Under the pieces are notes generated by a model that was not told the DNA's origin, ran no database searches, and saw only the letters and a list, made by a program, of their open reading frames with translations. Below are positions 1 to 9,323 of a DNA stretch of 64,000 nucleotides, in pieces. Source of the DNA: Actinosynnema pretiosum (GTDB lineage: Bacteria > Actinomycetota > Actinomycetes > Mycobacteriales > Pseudonocardiaceae); contig NZ_JAMTCF010000001.1 in assembly GCF_024171695.1 (NCBI RefSeq), positions 611,061 to 675,060 on the forward strand, given 5' to 3'. How positions within the stretch are numbered: the first letter of the stretch is position 1; every line of letters starts with the position of its first letter. The position numbers and the translations under genes were made by a program.

Positions 1-2572
1 GGCGCAGCACGTGCCACCAGCCCATCGGCGGCAGCAGCGGGGTGCCCGCCGAGTAGTCCGCGTGCTGCTGGCCGACGCCGTCCAGGGAGCCCACGACGAC
101 GCCGTGCTCGTCGAGCAGGTCGATGGTCCGGTAGTGCGACACGAGGGTGAGCTTGCCCCCGCCGGGCAGGGCGAGCTGCCCGACCGGCGCGTAGCGCTCG
201 CCGTCGGTCAGGTGCACCCGCCTGCCGTCGACGCCCTCGGCCAGCCAGGACTTGTCGGCCTGGCGGCGCACCCGCCAGCCGTGCAGGCCGTTCGCCTCGC
301 CCAGCGGGCTGCCGGTGGTGGCGGGCACGGACGGGCGCAGGGTGCAGGAGTGCACGTTCAGCGAGGCGCCCTCGGCGGCGAAGTCCTCCAGGAACGCGGG
401 CAGGCTCGCCCGGCCGAGCTCGCCGGTGGCCGGGTCGACCTCGACCAGGCCCTGCCCGCCCTGGGGCAGGGACCCGAGGGTCCACAGGTTGGCGCCGTCG
501 CCGTAGACCCGCCGGGGCGAGGGGATGTGCGTGTCGCCGCGCTGGAGCAGCCTGCCGCCGGTGAACAGGCCTGCGGGCGTGGTGATCGCGGGCTCCGGGG
601 CCGAGTTGCTGTAGTAGTAGGTGTTCTCGCGGTTGGTCTGGAAGATCTTGCTGGGCGCGTCGCTCCAGTAGCCCAGCTCCTCGTCCGGCCCCTGCCAGCG
701 CACCAGCAGCGCGCCGTCGTGCCAGGTGCCGGTGGGGTCGAACGACCACTTGTGGCGCTGGTCGGCGGGGATGCGGGCCTGGTGCTCGGCGAGCACGCCG
801 TCCGGGCCGACGACCACGAACTTCTCGGCGCGGCGCAGCACGAGGACCGGCCAGGCGCCGCCCGCGAGGACGACGCCGGGGTCGTCCTTGATCTTCTCGG
901 CCTTCAGCGCCCGGACCGCCTCCTCCAGCGCGGGCCAGCCCAGCTCGTCGAACAGGCCTGCGCGCAGGGTGTCGGCGAGGACCCCCGGGACGTCGGTGTC
1001 GGCGAAGGCCTGGGCGACCTCGGGGGTGTCGGCGAACACCTCGGGCACGGCCAGGACGCTGATCTGCTCCAGCCGCTCCCCCAGCGCGGGCAGGCCGCGC
1101 GGGGCGTCGTCGGCGGCCCTGGCGGTGTTCCAGGCGGCGAGCGCGGCGCGCAGGCCGGGCACGGCGAGCACCTTGAGCAGCGCGTCCACCGTGGTCAGGC
1201 CCTTGTCGGTGCTGACGCGCAGGCAGTTGTAGACGCCGTCGCCGAGCCGGTCGACGAACCGGGAGGCGGCGACGGCGGCAAGGTCGCGGGCGCCGGGCTC
1301 GTCGTCCCCCAGCCAGGAGCCGACCTGGTAGTCGATGTCCCTGCGCTTGGGCTCGGCGATCGGGACGCCCTCGGTGAGCAGCAGGTCGAGCAGGTCGAGC
1401 GCGTAGAAGCGCCAGCCGAGCAGCAGGCGCACCTCGTGGCCGTCGGCGACGAGCCTCGGGGCCATGGCCTCGGCCAGTTCGAGCAGCTTCGGCAGGCGCG
1501 GCTGGGCGCCCCAGTTCGTGTGGTTGACCGCGATGACGTCGGACAGCCACTCGGCGGCGGGCCGGGGGGCGGCGGGTGCGGTCTCGACCGGGTCGGTGTA
1601 CGCGCGGGTCGCGCCGCAGGCGGTGACGATGTCCAGCCACAGCGGCAGGGCCGCCGCCGCGGACGGCACGAACGTGAGCAGGTGCGAGCGGACCTCGGGG
1701 TCGGCGGTGGCCATGCGCACCAGCGCGTTGCGGTAGTGCTTCCAGAAGCCCTGGCCCGCGCGCGGGATCGAGGCGCTGTCGAGCAGGGCGGTCAGCAGCC
1801 GCTCGTCCTGCTCGGCCTGGTCCAGCTTCGCGGCCTTGACCAGGCGCTTGAGGTCCTCGGGCATCCCGGTGTACGGGGGGAGGCCGCCCCTGGTGCGCTC
1901 GACGCACAGGGTGAGGAAGCCCTCGTACGCCTCCACCGGGTCGGCCCGCTTGAGCAGCACCTTCGCGTGCGCCGACAGCGCCTTGGCGGTCAGCGCGCCC
2001 GCGAACGCGAACTCCAGGAACACCTCGCGGGTGCGGGCGTTGTCGACCTTGAGGTCGTGCACCTCCTCCGCCTCGCGGGCCTTGCCGAACATGGTGGCCG
2101 CGTAGGTGGTGTTGCCGTGGTCCAGGAACGCGCGGCCGGCCTGCTCGTAGAAGGTGGGCAGGAAGTGCGGGGCGGAGCGGCCGAGCATGTCGCCGAGGGC
2201 GGTGAACCCGTCCTTGGCCGCGCCCGCGCGGGAGCGCGCCATCCTGGCCAGGCGCTGCACGTCCTTGACCAGGTTGAGCGCGTGGTGGCCGTTGGCGGGG
2301 TCGTTGACCAGCGCCCACGCCGGGAAGCCCAGCGCCTCGCGCCTGCCGGTGCCCACGCCCTCGACCCGGTCGGGGGCGCTGAAGCCGAGGAACTCGGCGG
2401 TCAGGTCCTCGGCCTTGCCGAGCACGCTCGGCACGAGCTTGACGACGACGCGCTCGCCGAGCGCGGGGTGCCCGTAGTGGCGGGCGGTGATCGTGTCGCG
2501 GTCCTCACCGGTCGAGTCGGTGCCGGGCAGCACGGCTCCTGCGGCGATCATCCTGGCGGCGGTGGCGGTCAC
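1..2572 (-). CDS. giant hypothetical protein, paralogue of the next gene (3' end cut by window edge)
   Basis: About 857 N-terminal residues are visible. The start is a GTG whose last two bases form the TGA stop of the upstream gene (GTGA overlap), so the two are translationally coupled. The protein is clearly a paralogue of the 2569-7512 product: both open with an AAGAVLP segment, both carry TARHY, AEDLTAEFLGF and FPAWALVNDP blocks, and both have a HFLPTFYEQA block in a helix-rich N-terminal half. The visible part ends at a GWWHVLR block corresponding to about residue 880 of the paralogue, so roughly 770 residues should lie left of the window. No enzyme motif is visible. The middle section (Trp/Gly/Asp-rich strands) could be a beta-propeller. 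This resembles long uncharacterised actinobacterial proteins found beside DUF4132 genes. Function is unknown and I do not assign one. Confidence 0.85.
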   Translation of the reverse strand, partial: MTATAARMIAAGAVLPGTDSTGEDRDTITARHYGHPALGERVVVKLVPSVLGKAEDLTAEFLGFSAPDRVEGVGTGRREALGFPAWALVNDPANGHHALNLVKDVQRLARMARSRAGAAKDGFTALGDMLGRSAPHFLPTFYEQAGRAFLDHGNTTYAATMFGKAREAEEVHDLKVDNARTREVFLEFAFAGALTAKALSAHAKVLLKRADPVEAYEGFLTLCVERTRGGLPPYTGMPEDLKRLVKAAKLDQAEQDERLLTALLDSASIPRAGQGFWKHYRNALVRMATADPEVRSHLLTFVPSAAAALPLWLDIVTACGATRAYTDPVETAPAAPRPAAEWLSDVIAVNHTNWGAQPRLPKLLELAEAMAPRLVADGHEVRLLLGWRFYALDLLDLLLTEGVPIAEPKRRDIDYQVGSWLGDDEPGARDLAAVAASRFVDRLGDGVYNCLRVSTDKGLTTVDALLKVLAVPGLRAALAAWNTARAADDAPRGLPALGERLEQISVLAVPEVFADTPEVAQAFADTDVPGVLADTLRAGLFDELGWPALEEAVRALKAEKIKDDPGVVLAGGAWPVLVLRRAEKFVVVGPDGVLAEHQARIPADQRHKWSFDPTGTWHDGALLVRWQGPDEELGYWSDAPSKIFQTNRENTYYYSNSAPEPAITTPAGLFTGGRLLQRGDTHIPSPRRVYGDGANLWTLGSLPQGGQGLVEVDPATGELGRASLPAFLEDFAAEGASLNVHSCTLRPSVPATTGSPLGEANGLHGWRVRRQADKSWLAEGVDGRRVHLTDGERYAPVGQLALPGGGKLTLVSHYRTIDLLDEHGVVVGSLDGVGQQHADYSAGTPLLPPMGWWHVLR

Positions 2573-5500
2573 CGGTCTCCTCCGGTCGTGAGCTGGTCGT
2601 AGGCGGGCGCGTCCCCGGTCAGCACGCGCTCCCAGGCGCGGGCGAACAGGTCGGCGACGGGTTCGGCGGGCGCGATCACGCCCGTCGAGTGGTCGGGGTA
2701 GGTGACGCCGCCGTACAGCGACGTCTTCCAGACCTCCAGTGGCAGCCGGGGCTTGCGCTGGTCGAGCCAGCCACCCGGCAGGAACAGGGAGCGCCCGGCC
2801 CTGGACCGCTTGCCGCCGACGACCAGGTCGGTGTCGGCGAGCGCGGCCCGCGCCTTCTTCAGGCGGGCGGGCTTCCAGCCGGTCCACCGCGCCGCGTTCG
2901 CGTCGGTCGGGTCCGGCAGGGCGAGCAGTTGCAGGTAGAGCGCCGCGGCGTCGGCGGTCAGGCCGTGCCGGTCGGCGACCTGCTCCACCAGGTGCGGCGC
3001 GGAGAACGTCGGGTCCTGGAAGTAGACCTGCGGGTCGGTTCCCTCGGGCGCGGTGACGGCGCAGGCCGCAGCCAGGCCGGGGTCCAGCGCCAGGCGCAGG
3101 CGGCCGACCGCCCAGTGGCCGTGGACGACCTCGGCGAGGGCGTCGAGCAGCGGCTGGTCCTGCGGCCGGATCAGGGCCGGGCGCACGAGCAGGGCGCAGA
3201 AGCTGAAGTGCGAGCGGGCGACCTCCAGCCACTCCCGGTGCCTGCCCACCTCGTCGACCGGGCCGACCTCGACGCCGGTCAGCTCGGTGATCGCCTGGGC
3301 GTCCTGGAGGTCGCGGAGCACGAACCCGAAGCCCTCGTGCGCCAGGCGCGCGCGGACCAGGTCGAGCGAGCGGGCCAGCGCGGGCCGCAGCGGCGAGGCG
3401 GCGGGCAGCCGGTAGGCCAGCCACGCCAGCGCGCCGGGCGCCCCGGACAGGTCGTCGTCGCCGAAGGCCGCCTTGTCGGAGGCCACCGCGCGGGCCTGCG
3501 CGAGGGTGGTGTCGCCGTCGACGTGCAGCCAGCGGGCCAGGTCCGGGTTGACCAGGTCGGAGACCCGGCGCTGCTCCTCGTCGTGCCACAGCTCGCGGTT
3601 GACCAGGACCTGGAGGTCCTCGGGCAGCGGGGCGCGCTTGCCGAAGGCGTCGGTCCACACCCGTGCGACGGCCTCGACGTCCGGGCCGCTCTCCCACAGC
3701 GCCAGCGGGTCGGCGGGGACGGCGGCGGCGAGCAGGGCCAGCTTCCGGCGGTCGGACAGCGCGCCGAGCACCGGGCCCGCCGAGGCGGTCTCGGCGCTGC
3801 TCAACCCGACCGTTTCGCGCTCGGCGGCGTCGAGGAACACCTTCGGCCGGAACCGCAGGCCGGGCATCCCGGTGAGCAGCGCCGTCGCGGCCACCCGGCC
3901 CGCGCCGGTCAGCTCGGCCAGCGCGGGACCGGCGTCCGGCCGCCACGGGGCGGGCCCGCGCTCGGCCAGCGCGTCCAGGAACCGCAGCACGTCCGCGCCG
4001 GTCAGCGCGGCGCGCGCGGGGTTGGCCTCCAGCAGGGCCATGCCGGGCGGCAGGGCGGGGTCGTCCGGTTCACGGGTGAACTGGAGAGCTGCGGCGTGGA
4101 TGACGCCGTCGCCCTCGTCGCTCTTGCGGTAGTAGGTGACCAGAAAGCCGTCGGCGGTCGGCAGGGCGACGTTGGCCTGCGTGGTCTCCGGGCAGCGCAC
4201 CACGACGTTCCGCCACCGGCCGGGCTCGTCGTGCAGGCCCGCCTCGACCGTGGCGCGCAGCACCGCGACCAGGGCGGCGCGCTGGTCGGCCGGGGTGAGC
4301 GGGGACGCGGCGCGGTAGAGCAGCGCGTCGAGCGCGTGCAGGTGGTCGGTCCAGTAGTGGCAGGTCAGGGGCGGTAGCGGGGTCGGCTCGGCGAGCTGGG
4401 CGGCTGCCGCGCGGCCCAGCGCGGTGATCGCGGCGGGCAGGCCGCTGGGCACCGGCGCGGTGGTGGCGCGGTACGGGTCCCGGAACCAGGAGAGCGCGTC
4501 GTCGACCTGCCAGTCGGTGATCGTGGACCCGGTCGCGGCCAGCGCGTCCGGGCCGAGCGCGCGGGCGGCGTCGGCGAACGCGGCGAACGCGGCGAACGCG
4601 CGGAAGCCCGCGCGCAGCAGGGCGGCGCGGCGCACCACGTCGGCCACGCCCGCGATCAGACCGGGGTGGGTCAGGCCGGGCAGGGCGGTGGTGATGGCCT
4701 CGGCGAGCGGGACGGCCTGCCCGCGCGACACGGCCGCGAGCCAGGCCTGCCGGTCGTGCCGGTCCAGCTCCTCGATCAGGCCCTCCTCGCCGACGGCGGC
4801 GTCGAGCATGGCGTCGACGGCCTCGCGGGTGACCGCGCGCAGCGCCGCCGACCCGGCCTCGTCGCGCGGGCGCAGCACGTGCCACCAGTCCAGCGGCGGC
4901 ACGACCGGGCTGCCCGAGGCGTTCTCCTGGCAGGGCTCGTCGCCGAGCGCGTCGAGCCTGCCCAGCTCGGTGCCGTCGACGTCGAGCAGCCGCAGGCCGT
5001 TGTGCACGGCCATCAGCACGAGCCGCCCGCCCGAGGGCAGGTGCAGCAGCCCGGCCGGGATCTCGCCGGTCTTCGGCCTGCGCACGGCGCGGCCGTCGAT
5101 CCCCTCGGCCGACCAGGAGCGGTCCGCCTCGCGGCGCACCCGCCAGCCGTGCAGGCCGTTCGCCGCGCCCAGCGGGCTGTTCGCGGTCTCGGGGACGGCC
5201 GGTCGCAGCTCGCAGGCCTCGTGGACGAGCTGCGCGCCGGTGGTGGCGAAGTCCTCCAGGAACGCGGGCAGGCTGGTCCGGCCCGCGTCGCCGGTGGCCG
5301 GGTCGATCTCGTGCAGGGCCCAGTCCCAGGCCTCGCCCCGGTAGGCCCACAGGTGCTCGCCGTCGCCGAGCGGGTCGGCGGGGACCGGGACGTCGGTGTC
5401 GCCGAGCCGCACGACCCGGCCGCCGGAGAACCGGCCGCCGCCGACCGCGATGGAGCCGCGCACGGGCGAGGACCGGCGGAACGGCGGTCGCCGGTCGTCC

Positions 5501-7512
5501 AGCGGGAAGGAGCTGCTGGGCGCGTGGCTCCAGTAGGCGCGCTCGCCGCCGGGGGCGTTCCAGCGGACCAGGAGGGAGCCGTCGTGCCAGTCGGCGCTCA
5601 CCCGGAAGAACAGGCCGTGGCGCTGGTCGGCGGGGATGCGCAGCTGGTGCTCGTCGAGCACGCCGTCCGGGCCGACGACGACCAGCCGCTCACCCCGGCC
5701 GAGCACGAGCGCGGGCCAGCCCTCGCCCACGATCCGGGTGCCGTGATCGCCGGGCGGGAGGGACGCGAGGTCCCGGTGCGCCTGGTCGAGGGCGGGCCAG
5801 CCGAGCTCGTCGTACAGGCCTGCGCGCAGGGTGGTGAGGACGGCGGCGGTGACGTCGGTGGCGGCGATCTCCTCGGCGGCCTCGGGCACGTCGGCGAACG
5901 CCTCGGGGACGCCGACCACGCGCAGCTCGGCCAGCCGCTCGCGCAGGGCGGGCAGCCCGTGCGGGCCGGGGCCGGGCGAGCGGGTGGTGATCCACGCGCC
6001 GAGCGCGGCGCGCAGTCCGGGGACGGCGCAGGCGGCGACCAGGACGCCCGCGTCGACCACGTCGGCGCGCACGGCCCGCTCCAGGTGGACGACCAGGCCC
6101 TCGCCGAGGGCGTCGGCGAACTCGGAGGCGGCCAGCGCGCGCAGGTCGCGGCGGCCGGGGGCGTCGTCGGCGAGCCACTTGCCGACCGTGAGGTAGCTGT
6201 CGGGGTGCAGCGGGGGCGCGACGGGCACGCCGCCCGCGATGACCAGGTCGAGGACGTCGAGGGCGTGGTTGCGCCAGCCGCGCAGCAGCTCGACGGGGTG
6301 GCCGTCGGCGCGCAGGCGGGACAGCATCCGCTCGACGAGGTCGAGCAGGGCCTGGGAGCGCGGGTTGGGCTCCCAGACCGGGTGGGCGGTGGCGACGGCG
6401 GTGGCCAGCCAGTGCGCGGCGGTGACCGGGGGTTGCGGGCCGTCCGGGTCGGTGAGGGCGTCGGCGGCGCCGGACGCGGTGAGCACGTCGATCCAGGCGT
6501 CGAACGCGGCGGCGTCGGCCGGGACGAACTCCAGCAGCCTGCGCCGCACGCCCGCGTCGGCGCGCGCCAGGTCGACGAGCGCGGGCCGGTAGGACTTCCA
6601 GAAGCCCGCGTTCGCGCGGGTGACGGCGCTCGTGCCGAGCAGCGCGGCCAGCACGGACCGCTGCTCGGCGCGCTGGTCGAGCCCGGCGGCCTTGGCCAGC
6701 CGGTTCAGGTCCTCGGGCATCCCGGCGTACGGGGGCAGCCCGCCCTGGGTGCGCTTGACGCACAGCGCGCGGAACAGGGCGTAGGAGGCGGCCGGGTCGC
6801 CCCGACCTGCCAGGCCCCTGGCGTGCGCGGACAGCGCCTTGGCGGTCAGGGCGCCCGCGAACGCGAACTCCAGGAACACCTCGCGGAGGCGGTCGTGGTC
6901 GACCGCCAGGTCGTGCACCCGCTCGGCCTCGCGGGCCTTGCCGAACAGCACGGCGGCGAAGGCCGGGTTGCCCGCGGCGACGAACGAGCGGGCGGCCTGC
7001 TCGTAGAAGGTCGGCAGGAAGTGCGGGGCGGAGCGGCCGAGGCGTTCGCCGAGGGCGAGGAACTGCTCCTTGGCCTGGGTGGGCCGCCCGGACGCCTGCC
7101 GGGACACCCGCTCCAGGTCCTTGACCAGGGCGAGCGCGTGGTGGCCGTTGACCGGGTCGTTGACCAGCGCCCACGCCGGGAAGCCCAGCGCGACCCGCTT
7201 GGCCGCGCCGACCGGGCGGACGCGCTCGGGGGCGGGGAAGCCGAGGAACTCGGCGGTCAGGTCCTCGGCGCGGCCCAGCTCCTCCGGGGTCAGCCGGACC
7301 ACGACGCGGCCTTCGGCGGCGGGGTGGCGGTAGTGGCGGGCCGTGGTGGTCGCGGCCTGGTCGGACCAGGGGTGGTCGGGCCCGGACCGGTCAGTGTCGG
7401 ACCGGTCGGTGCCGGACCGGCTGGGCTCGGACCGGTCGGTGTCGGGCTGCCCGGCCCCGGTTCCCGGCGGCAGGACCGCGCCCGCTGCCAGGAGCGCGGC
7501 CGGGTCCGTCAC
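2569..7512 (-). CDS. giant hypothetical protein (1647 aa), DUF4132-operon member
   Basis: The chosen GTG start (VTDPAALLAAG) overlaps the TGA of the upstream DUF4132 gene by four bases; an in-frame extension 42 residues upstream is Arg-rich shadow sequence. Residues 1-60 hold a low-complexity Asp/Ser/Arg insert made by four 15-bp repeats and absent from the downstream paralogue. Residues of about 60-480 are helical and TPR-like (HFLPTFYEQAARSFVAAG, FLEFAFAGALTAKAL). Residues of about 680-900 are strand-rich with Trp and DPATG turns and could be a beta-propeller. The C-terminal 150 residues look like a basic winged-helix segment. No signal peptide or transmembrane helix is seen. The gene ends in a GTGA overlap with its paralogue, so the three genes form one tightly coupled operon. 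The tandem paralogues imply duplication. Function is unknown; membership of a conflict-type system is only a hypothesis. Confidence 0.88.
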   Translation of the reverse strand: MTDPAALLAAGAVLPPGTGAGQPDTDRSEPSRSGTDRSDTDRSGPDHPWSDQAATTTARHYRHPAAEGRVVVRLTPEELGRAEDLTAEFLGFPAPERVRPVGAAKRVALGFPAWALVNDPVNGHHALALVKDLERVSRQASGRPTQAKEQFLALGERLGRSAPHFLPTFYEQAARSFVAAGNPAFAAVLFGKAREAERVHDLAVDHDRLREVFLEFAFAGALTAKALSAHARGLAGRGDPAASYALFRALCVKRTQGGLPPYAGMPEDLNRLAKAAGLDQRAEQRSVLAALLGTSAVTRANAGFWKSYRPALVDLARADAGVRRRLLEFVPADAAAFDAWIDVLTASGAADALTDPDGPQPPVTAAHWLATAVATAHPVWEPNPRSQALLDLVERMLSRLRADGHPVELLRGWRNHALDVLDLVIAGGVPVAPPLHPDSYLTVGKWLADDAPGRRDLRALAASEFADALGEGLVVHLERAVRADVVDAGVLVAACAVPGLRAALGAWITTRSPGPGPHGLPALRERLAELRVVGVPEAFADVPEAAEEIAATDVTAAVLTTLRAGLYDELGWPALDQAHRDLASLPPGDHGTRIVGEGWPALVLGRGERLVVVGPDGVLDEHQLRIPADQRHGLFFRVSADWHDGSLLVRWNAPGGERAYWSHAPSSSFPLDDRRPPFRRSSPVRGSIAVGGGRFSGGRVVRLGDTDVPVPADPLGDGEHLWAYRGEAWDWALHEIDPATGDAGRTSLPAFLEDFATTGAQLVHEACELRPAVPETANSPLGAANGLHGWRVRREADRSWSAEGIDGRAVRRPKTGEIPAGLLHLPSGGRLVLMAVHNGLRLLDVDGTELGRLDALGDEPCQENASGSPVVPPLDWWHVLRPRDEAGSAALRAVTREAVDAMLDAAVGEEGLIEELDRHDRQAWLAAVSRGQAVPLAEAITTALPGLTHPGLIAGVADVVRRAALLRAGFRAFAAFAAFADAARALGPDALAATGSTITDWQVDDALSWFRDPYRATTAPVPSGLPAAITALGRAAAAQLAEPTPLPPLTCHYWTDHLHALDALLYRAASPLTPADQRAALVAVLRATVEAGLHDEPGRWRNVVVRCPETTQANVALPTADGFLVTYYRKSDEGDGVIHAAALQFTREPDDPALPPGMALLEANPARAALTGADVLRFLDALAERGPAPWRPDAGPALAELTGAGRVAATALLTGMPGLRFRPKVFLDAAERETVGLSSAETASAGPVLGALSDRRKLALLAAAVPADPLALWESGPDVEAVARVWTDAFGKRAPLPEDLQVLVNRELWHDEEQRRVSDLVNPDLARWLHVDGDTTLAQARAVASDKAAFGDDDLSGAPGALAWLAYRLPAASPLRPALARSLDLVRARLAHEGFGFVLRDLQDAQAITELTGVEVGPVDEVGRHREWLEVARSHFSFCALLVRPALIRPQDQPLLDALAEVVHGHWAVGRLRLALDPGLAAACAVTAPEGTDPQVYFQDPTFSAPHLVEQVADRHGLTADAAALYLQLLALPDPTDANAARWTGWKPARLKKARAALADTDLVVGGKRSRAGRSLFLPGGWLDQRKPRLPLEVWKTSLYGGVTYPDHSTGVIAPAEPVADLFARAWERVLTGDAPAYDQLTTGGDR
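7384..7443. repeat. four 15-bp tandem repeats inside the giant gene
   Basis: Four imperfect copies of GGACCGGTCGGTGTC lie end to end. They encode the repeated Asp/Arg/Ser peptide near the N-terminus of the giant protein. The unit length is a multiple of three, so copy-number change would keep the frame. Confidence 0.9.
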
Positions 7513-8363
7513 GACTGCCCGTCCTTGTCGTCCACGACGCGACCGGCGTGGATCGCCGAGGCCATGCGCATCCCCTCGGACCAGGCGACCGGGCCGACCT
7601 CGGCGAGCGGGACGGAGGCGCCGTCCTCCAGCGCCCACGCCAGGTGGCCGGTCCAGGTCTCGCCCTCCGGGTAGTCGGAGCCGAGCCAGAAGCGGGCCTC
7701 CACGACCCGGCCGCCCTCGAACGCCGCGTAGACCGCGTCGCCGCCGCGCACCGGGTAGCCGAGCGTGCGGCAGCGGCTGAGGGCGTGGTTGAGCTGCTCG
7801 AACTTGCCGCCCGCGAAGTCGTCGACGGCGTTGCGGCCCTCGGGGAACGACTCGGGCTTGACGAACGTCTGCCGGAACAGCTGCTGCGCCTTCTGCTCGA
7901 CGCCCAGCTCCGCGCCGAACTCGCGCAGCTCCTCCAGGTCAGCCAGCAGCACCGGGTGCGGGATGTCGACCGCCTCCGGCGACAGCCGCAGCGTCTCGCC
8001 GTCGAGGTTGACCACGCCGAGCCCGCGCTCCGGGTCGGCGTCGCGCAGGAAACCGGTCTCCCCGTCGGCGGTGACGACGAGGTCGCGCAGCGCGCTCGCC
8101 CACGCCTCGTCCGCCCACACCTCGGTGAGCAGCGCGGTCGGCACCGGCAGCGAGCGCACCATCCAGCCGTCCACGGTGGACAGGCACTCGGCCTCGTGCC
8201 TGGTCAGCCACTCGGTCAGCTGCCGGAGCTGCACGACCTGCGGATCGTCCTTGATGGACGCGGGCACGGAGGACAGGACCTTGCCCTTGGCGTTGCGGCA
8301 CTGCACACGCCCGTTCTCCCCAAGCCGCACCTGGTACCCGGACGCGGCGTCGAGCCAGCCCAC
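7509..8363 (-). CDS. DUF4132 domain protein (284 aa)
   Basis: GTG start (VGWLDAASGYQVRL) preceded by a good GGGAGG ribosome site. The protein matches the layout of the C-terminal DUF4132 domain known from MolR/YehI-type proteins: an LPVPTALL..W.....A.RDLVV block, then a DGETLRL strand, IPHPVLL, a REF..ELGV...QLFRQTF block, and a C-terminal W...L segment. That family is usually 1000 residues or more, often with a WGR domain, so this is a short, domain-only version. No active-site motif is known. It is the first gene of the operon that continues into the two giant proteins via GTGA overlaps, which suggests the three act together. The DUF4132 call rests on remembered family pattern and a profile search would settle it. 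Confidence 0.75.
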   Translation of the reverse strand: MGWLDAASGYQVRLGENGRVQCRNAKGKVLSSVPASIKDDPQVVQLRQLTEWLTRHEAECLSTVDGWMVRSLPVPTALLTEVWADEAWASALRDLVVTADGETGFLRDADPERGLGVVNLDGETLRLSPEAVDIPHPVLLADLEELREFGAELGVEQKAQQLFRQTFVKPESFPEGRNAVDDFAGGKFEQLNHALSRCRTLGYPVRGGDAVYAAFEGGRVVEARFWLGSDYPEGETWTGHLAWALEDGASVPLAEVGPVAWSEGMRMASAIHAGRVVDDKDGQS

Positions 8364-9323
8364 GTTTCCTCCCTGCGTTGTCGGTCTTGCGGTGTGTGAC
8401 GTCGGTGTCGACGTGATGTGGCGGACGTTAGCGATGGGGTCCGACAAAAACCGTCGAGCGTGTTGTTCCCAACTGGGCGTAACGCCCCCGACCTCGGTGT
8501 TGCTCCACTTCGGACGTGAGCGGGGGGCGGTTCGTTCCACGGTTGGGGATGATCTTCGGGCGGGGTGGGCGGTGGGGTGGGGAGGTTGGTGGGGCGGGGC
8601 CTGGGCGGGGGGTGGGTGTCGGCGGGCGGTGGCTGGTGTCGGCGGGTGGCTTCGGGCAGGTGGTCGCGGGGCTAACGGCAGCGGGCGATGGGCAGCGGCG
8701 GGCAGCGGGCTGACGGTGGGCGGTGGGCTGTGGGCGGTGGGCGGGCGACGGATTAACGGCGGGCGGGTGATGGGCCTGCGGCAAAGCTGGCGGCGGCGGG
8801 CTTGGCCAACCGACTACGGAAGGCGCGGGCGGGAGCCGCACCGAGGTGTGAGCCGTCGGCGGGCCGGTCGCGGACTGTCAGCGGACCTTTCACAGGCGCC
8901 AACGGACCGTTCACAGGTGTCAACGGACCGGACACGGGCGGCGATGGCCCGTTCACAGGCGTCAACAGACCGGAAACGGGGTGTCAACGGACCGTTCGCA
9001 GGCGCGGCGGGGGTGGTCACGGGTGCCAACGGACCGTTCACGAGCGGCGGCGGGGTGGTCACAGACCGTCAATGAACCGTTCAGAGGCGGCGGTCCAGTC
9101 ACAGGCGACGGCGGTCCAGTCACAGACGACGGCGGTCCAGTCACGGGTGGTGGCAGGGGACGCCGTGTTGTCGGCAGGGGTGTCGTCGTGCCGGTCGCGG
9201 GGGTGTCGGTGGGCCGGTCACGGGGGCTGGTGTCGTGCCGTCCGCCGGGACTGTCATTGGGCCGTTGGGTCCGCCACGATCGGGGAATCCGGAGCACGAC
9301 GGGGTGAGTGCGAGGAGGCTGCG
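8364..9323. other. gene-poor divergent region between DUF4132 operon and aldehyde dehydrogenase
   Basis: No convincing gene on either strand. Both promoters should lie here. Bases 8510-8780 are extremely G-rich on the plus strand, with runs of GGGCGG and GGTGGG. Bases 8876-9165 hold degenerate tandem repeats listed separately. Open frames through this stretch encode only low-complexity Pro/Arg or Gly/Thr peptides. Confidence 0.7.
8876..9165. repeat. degenerate tandem repeats, about 22-24 bp then about 19 bp
   Basis: A block of about ten variants built on GTCAACGGACCGTTCACAGG runs from 8876 to 9090. It passes directly into three near-perfect copies of GACGGCGGTCCAGTCACAG (9092-9150). The core GGxCCGTTCAC recurs with shifting spacers. 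There are no constant spacer/repeat lengths as in CRISPR, and no cas genes nearby. Confidence 0.75.

Noticed and set aside
11-2602. Very long open frame on the plus strand (over 860 codons), and similar ones at 2689-4377 and 4666-7674
   Set aside because: Antisense to the giant minus-strand genes; the peptides are Gly/Arg/Gln/Val low complexity without domains, a usual effect of high GC at third codon positions.
8876-9165. Repeats that could be mistaken for a CRISPR array
   Set aside because: Unit and spacer lengths vary, repeats are degenerate, and there are no cas genes.
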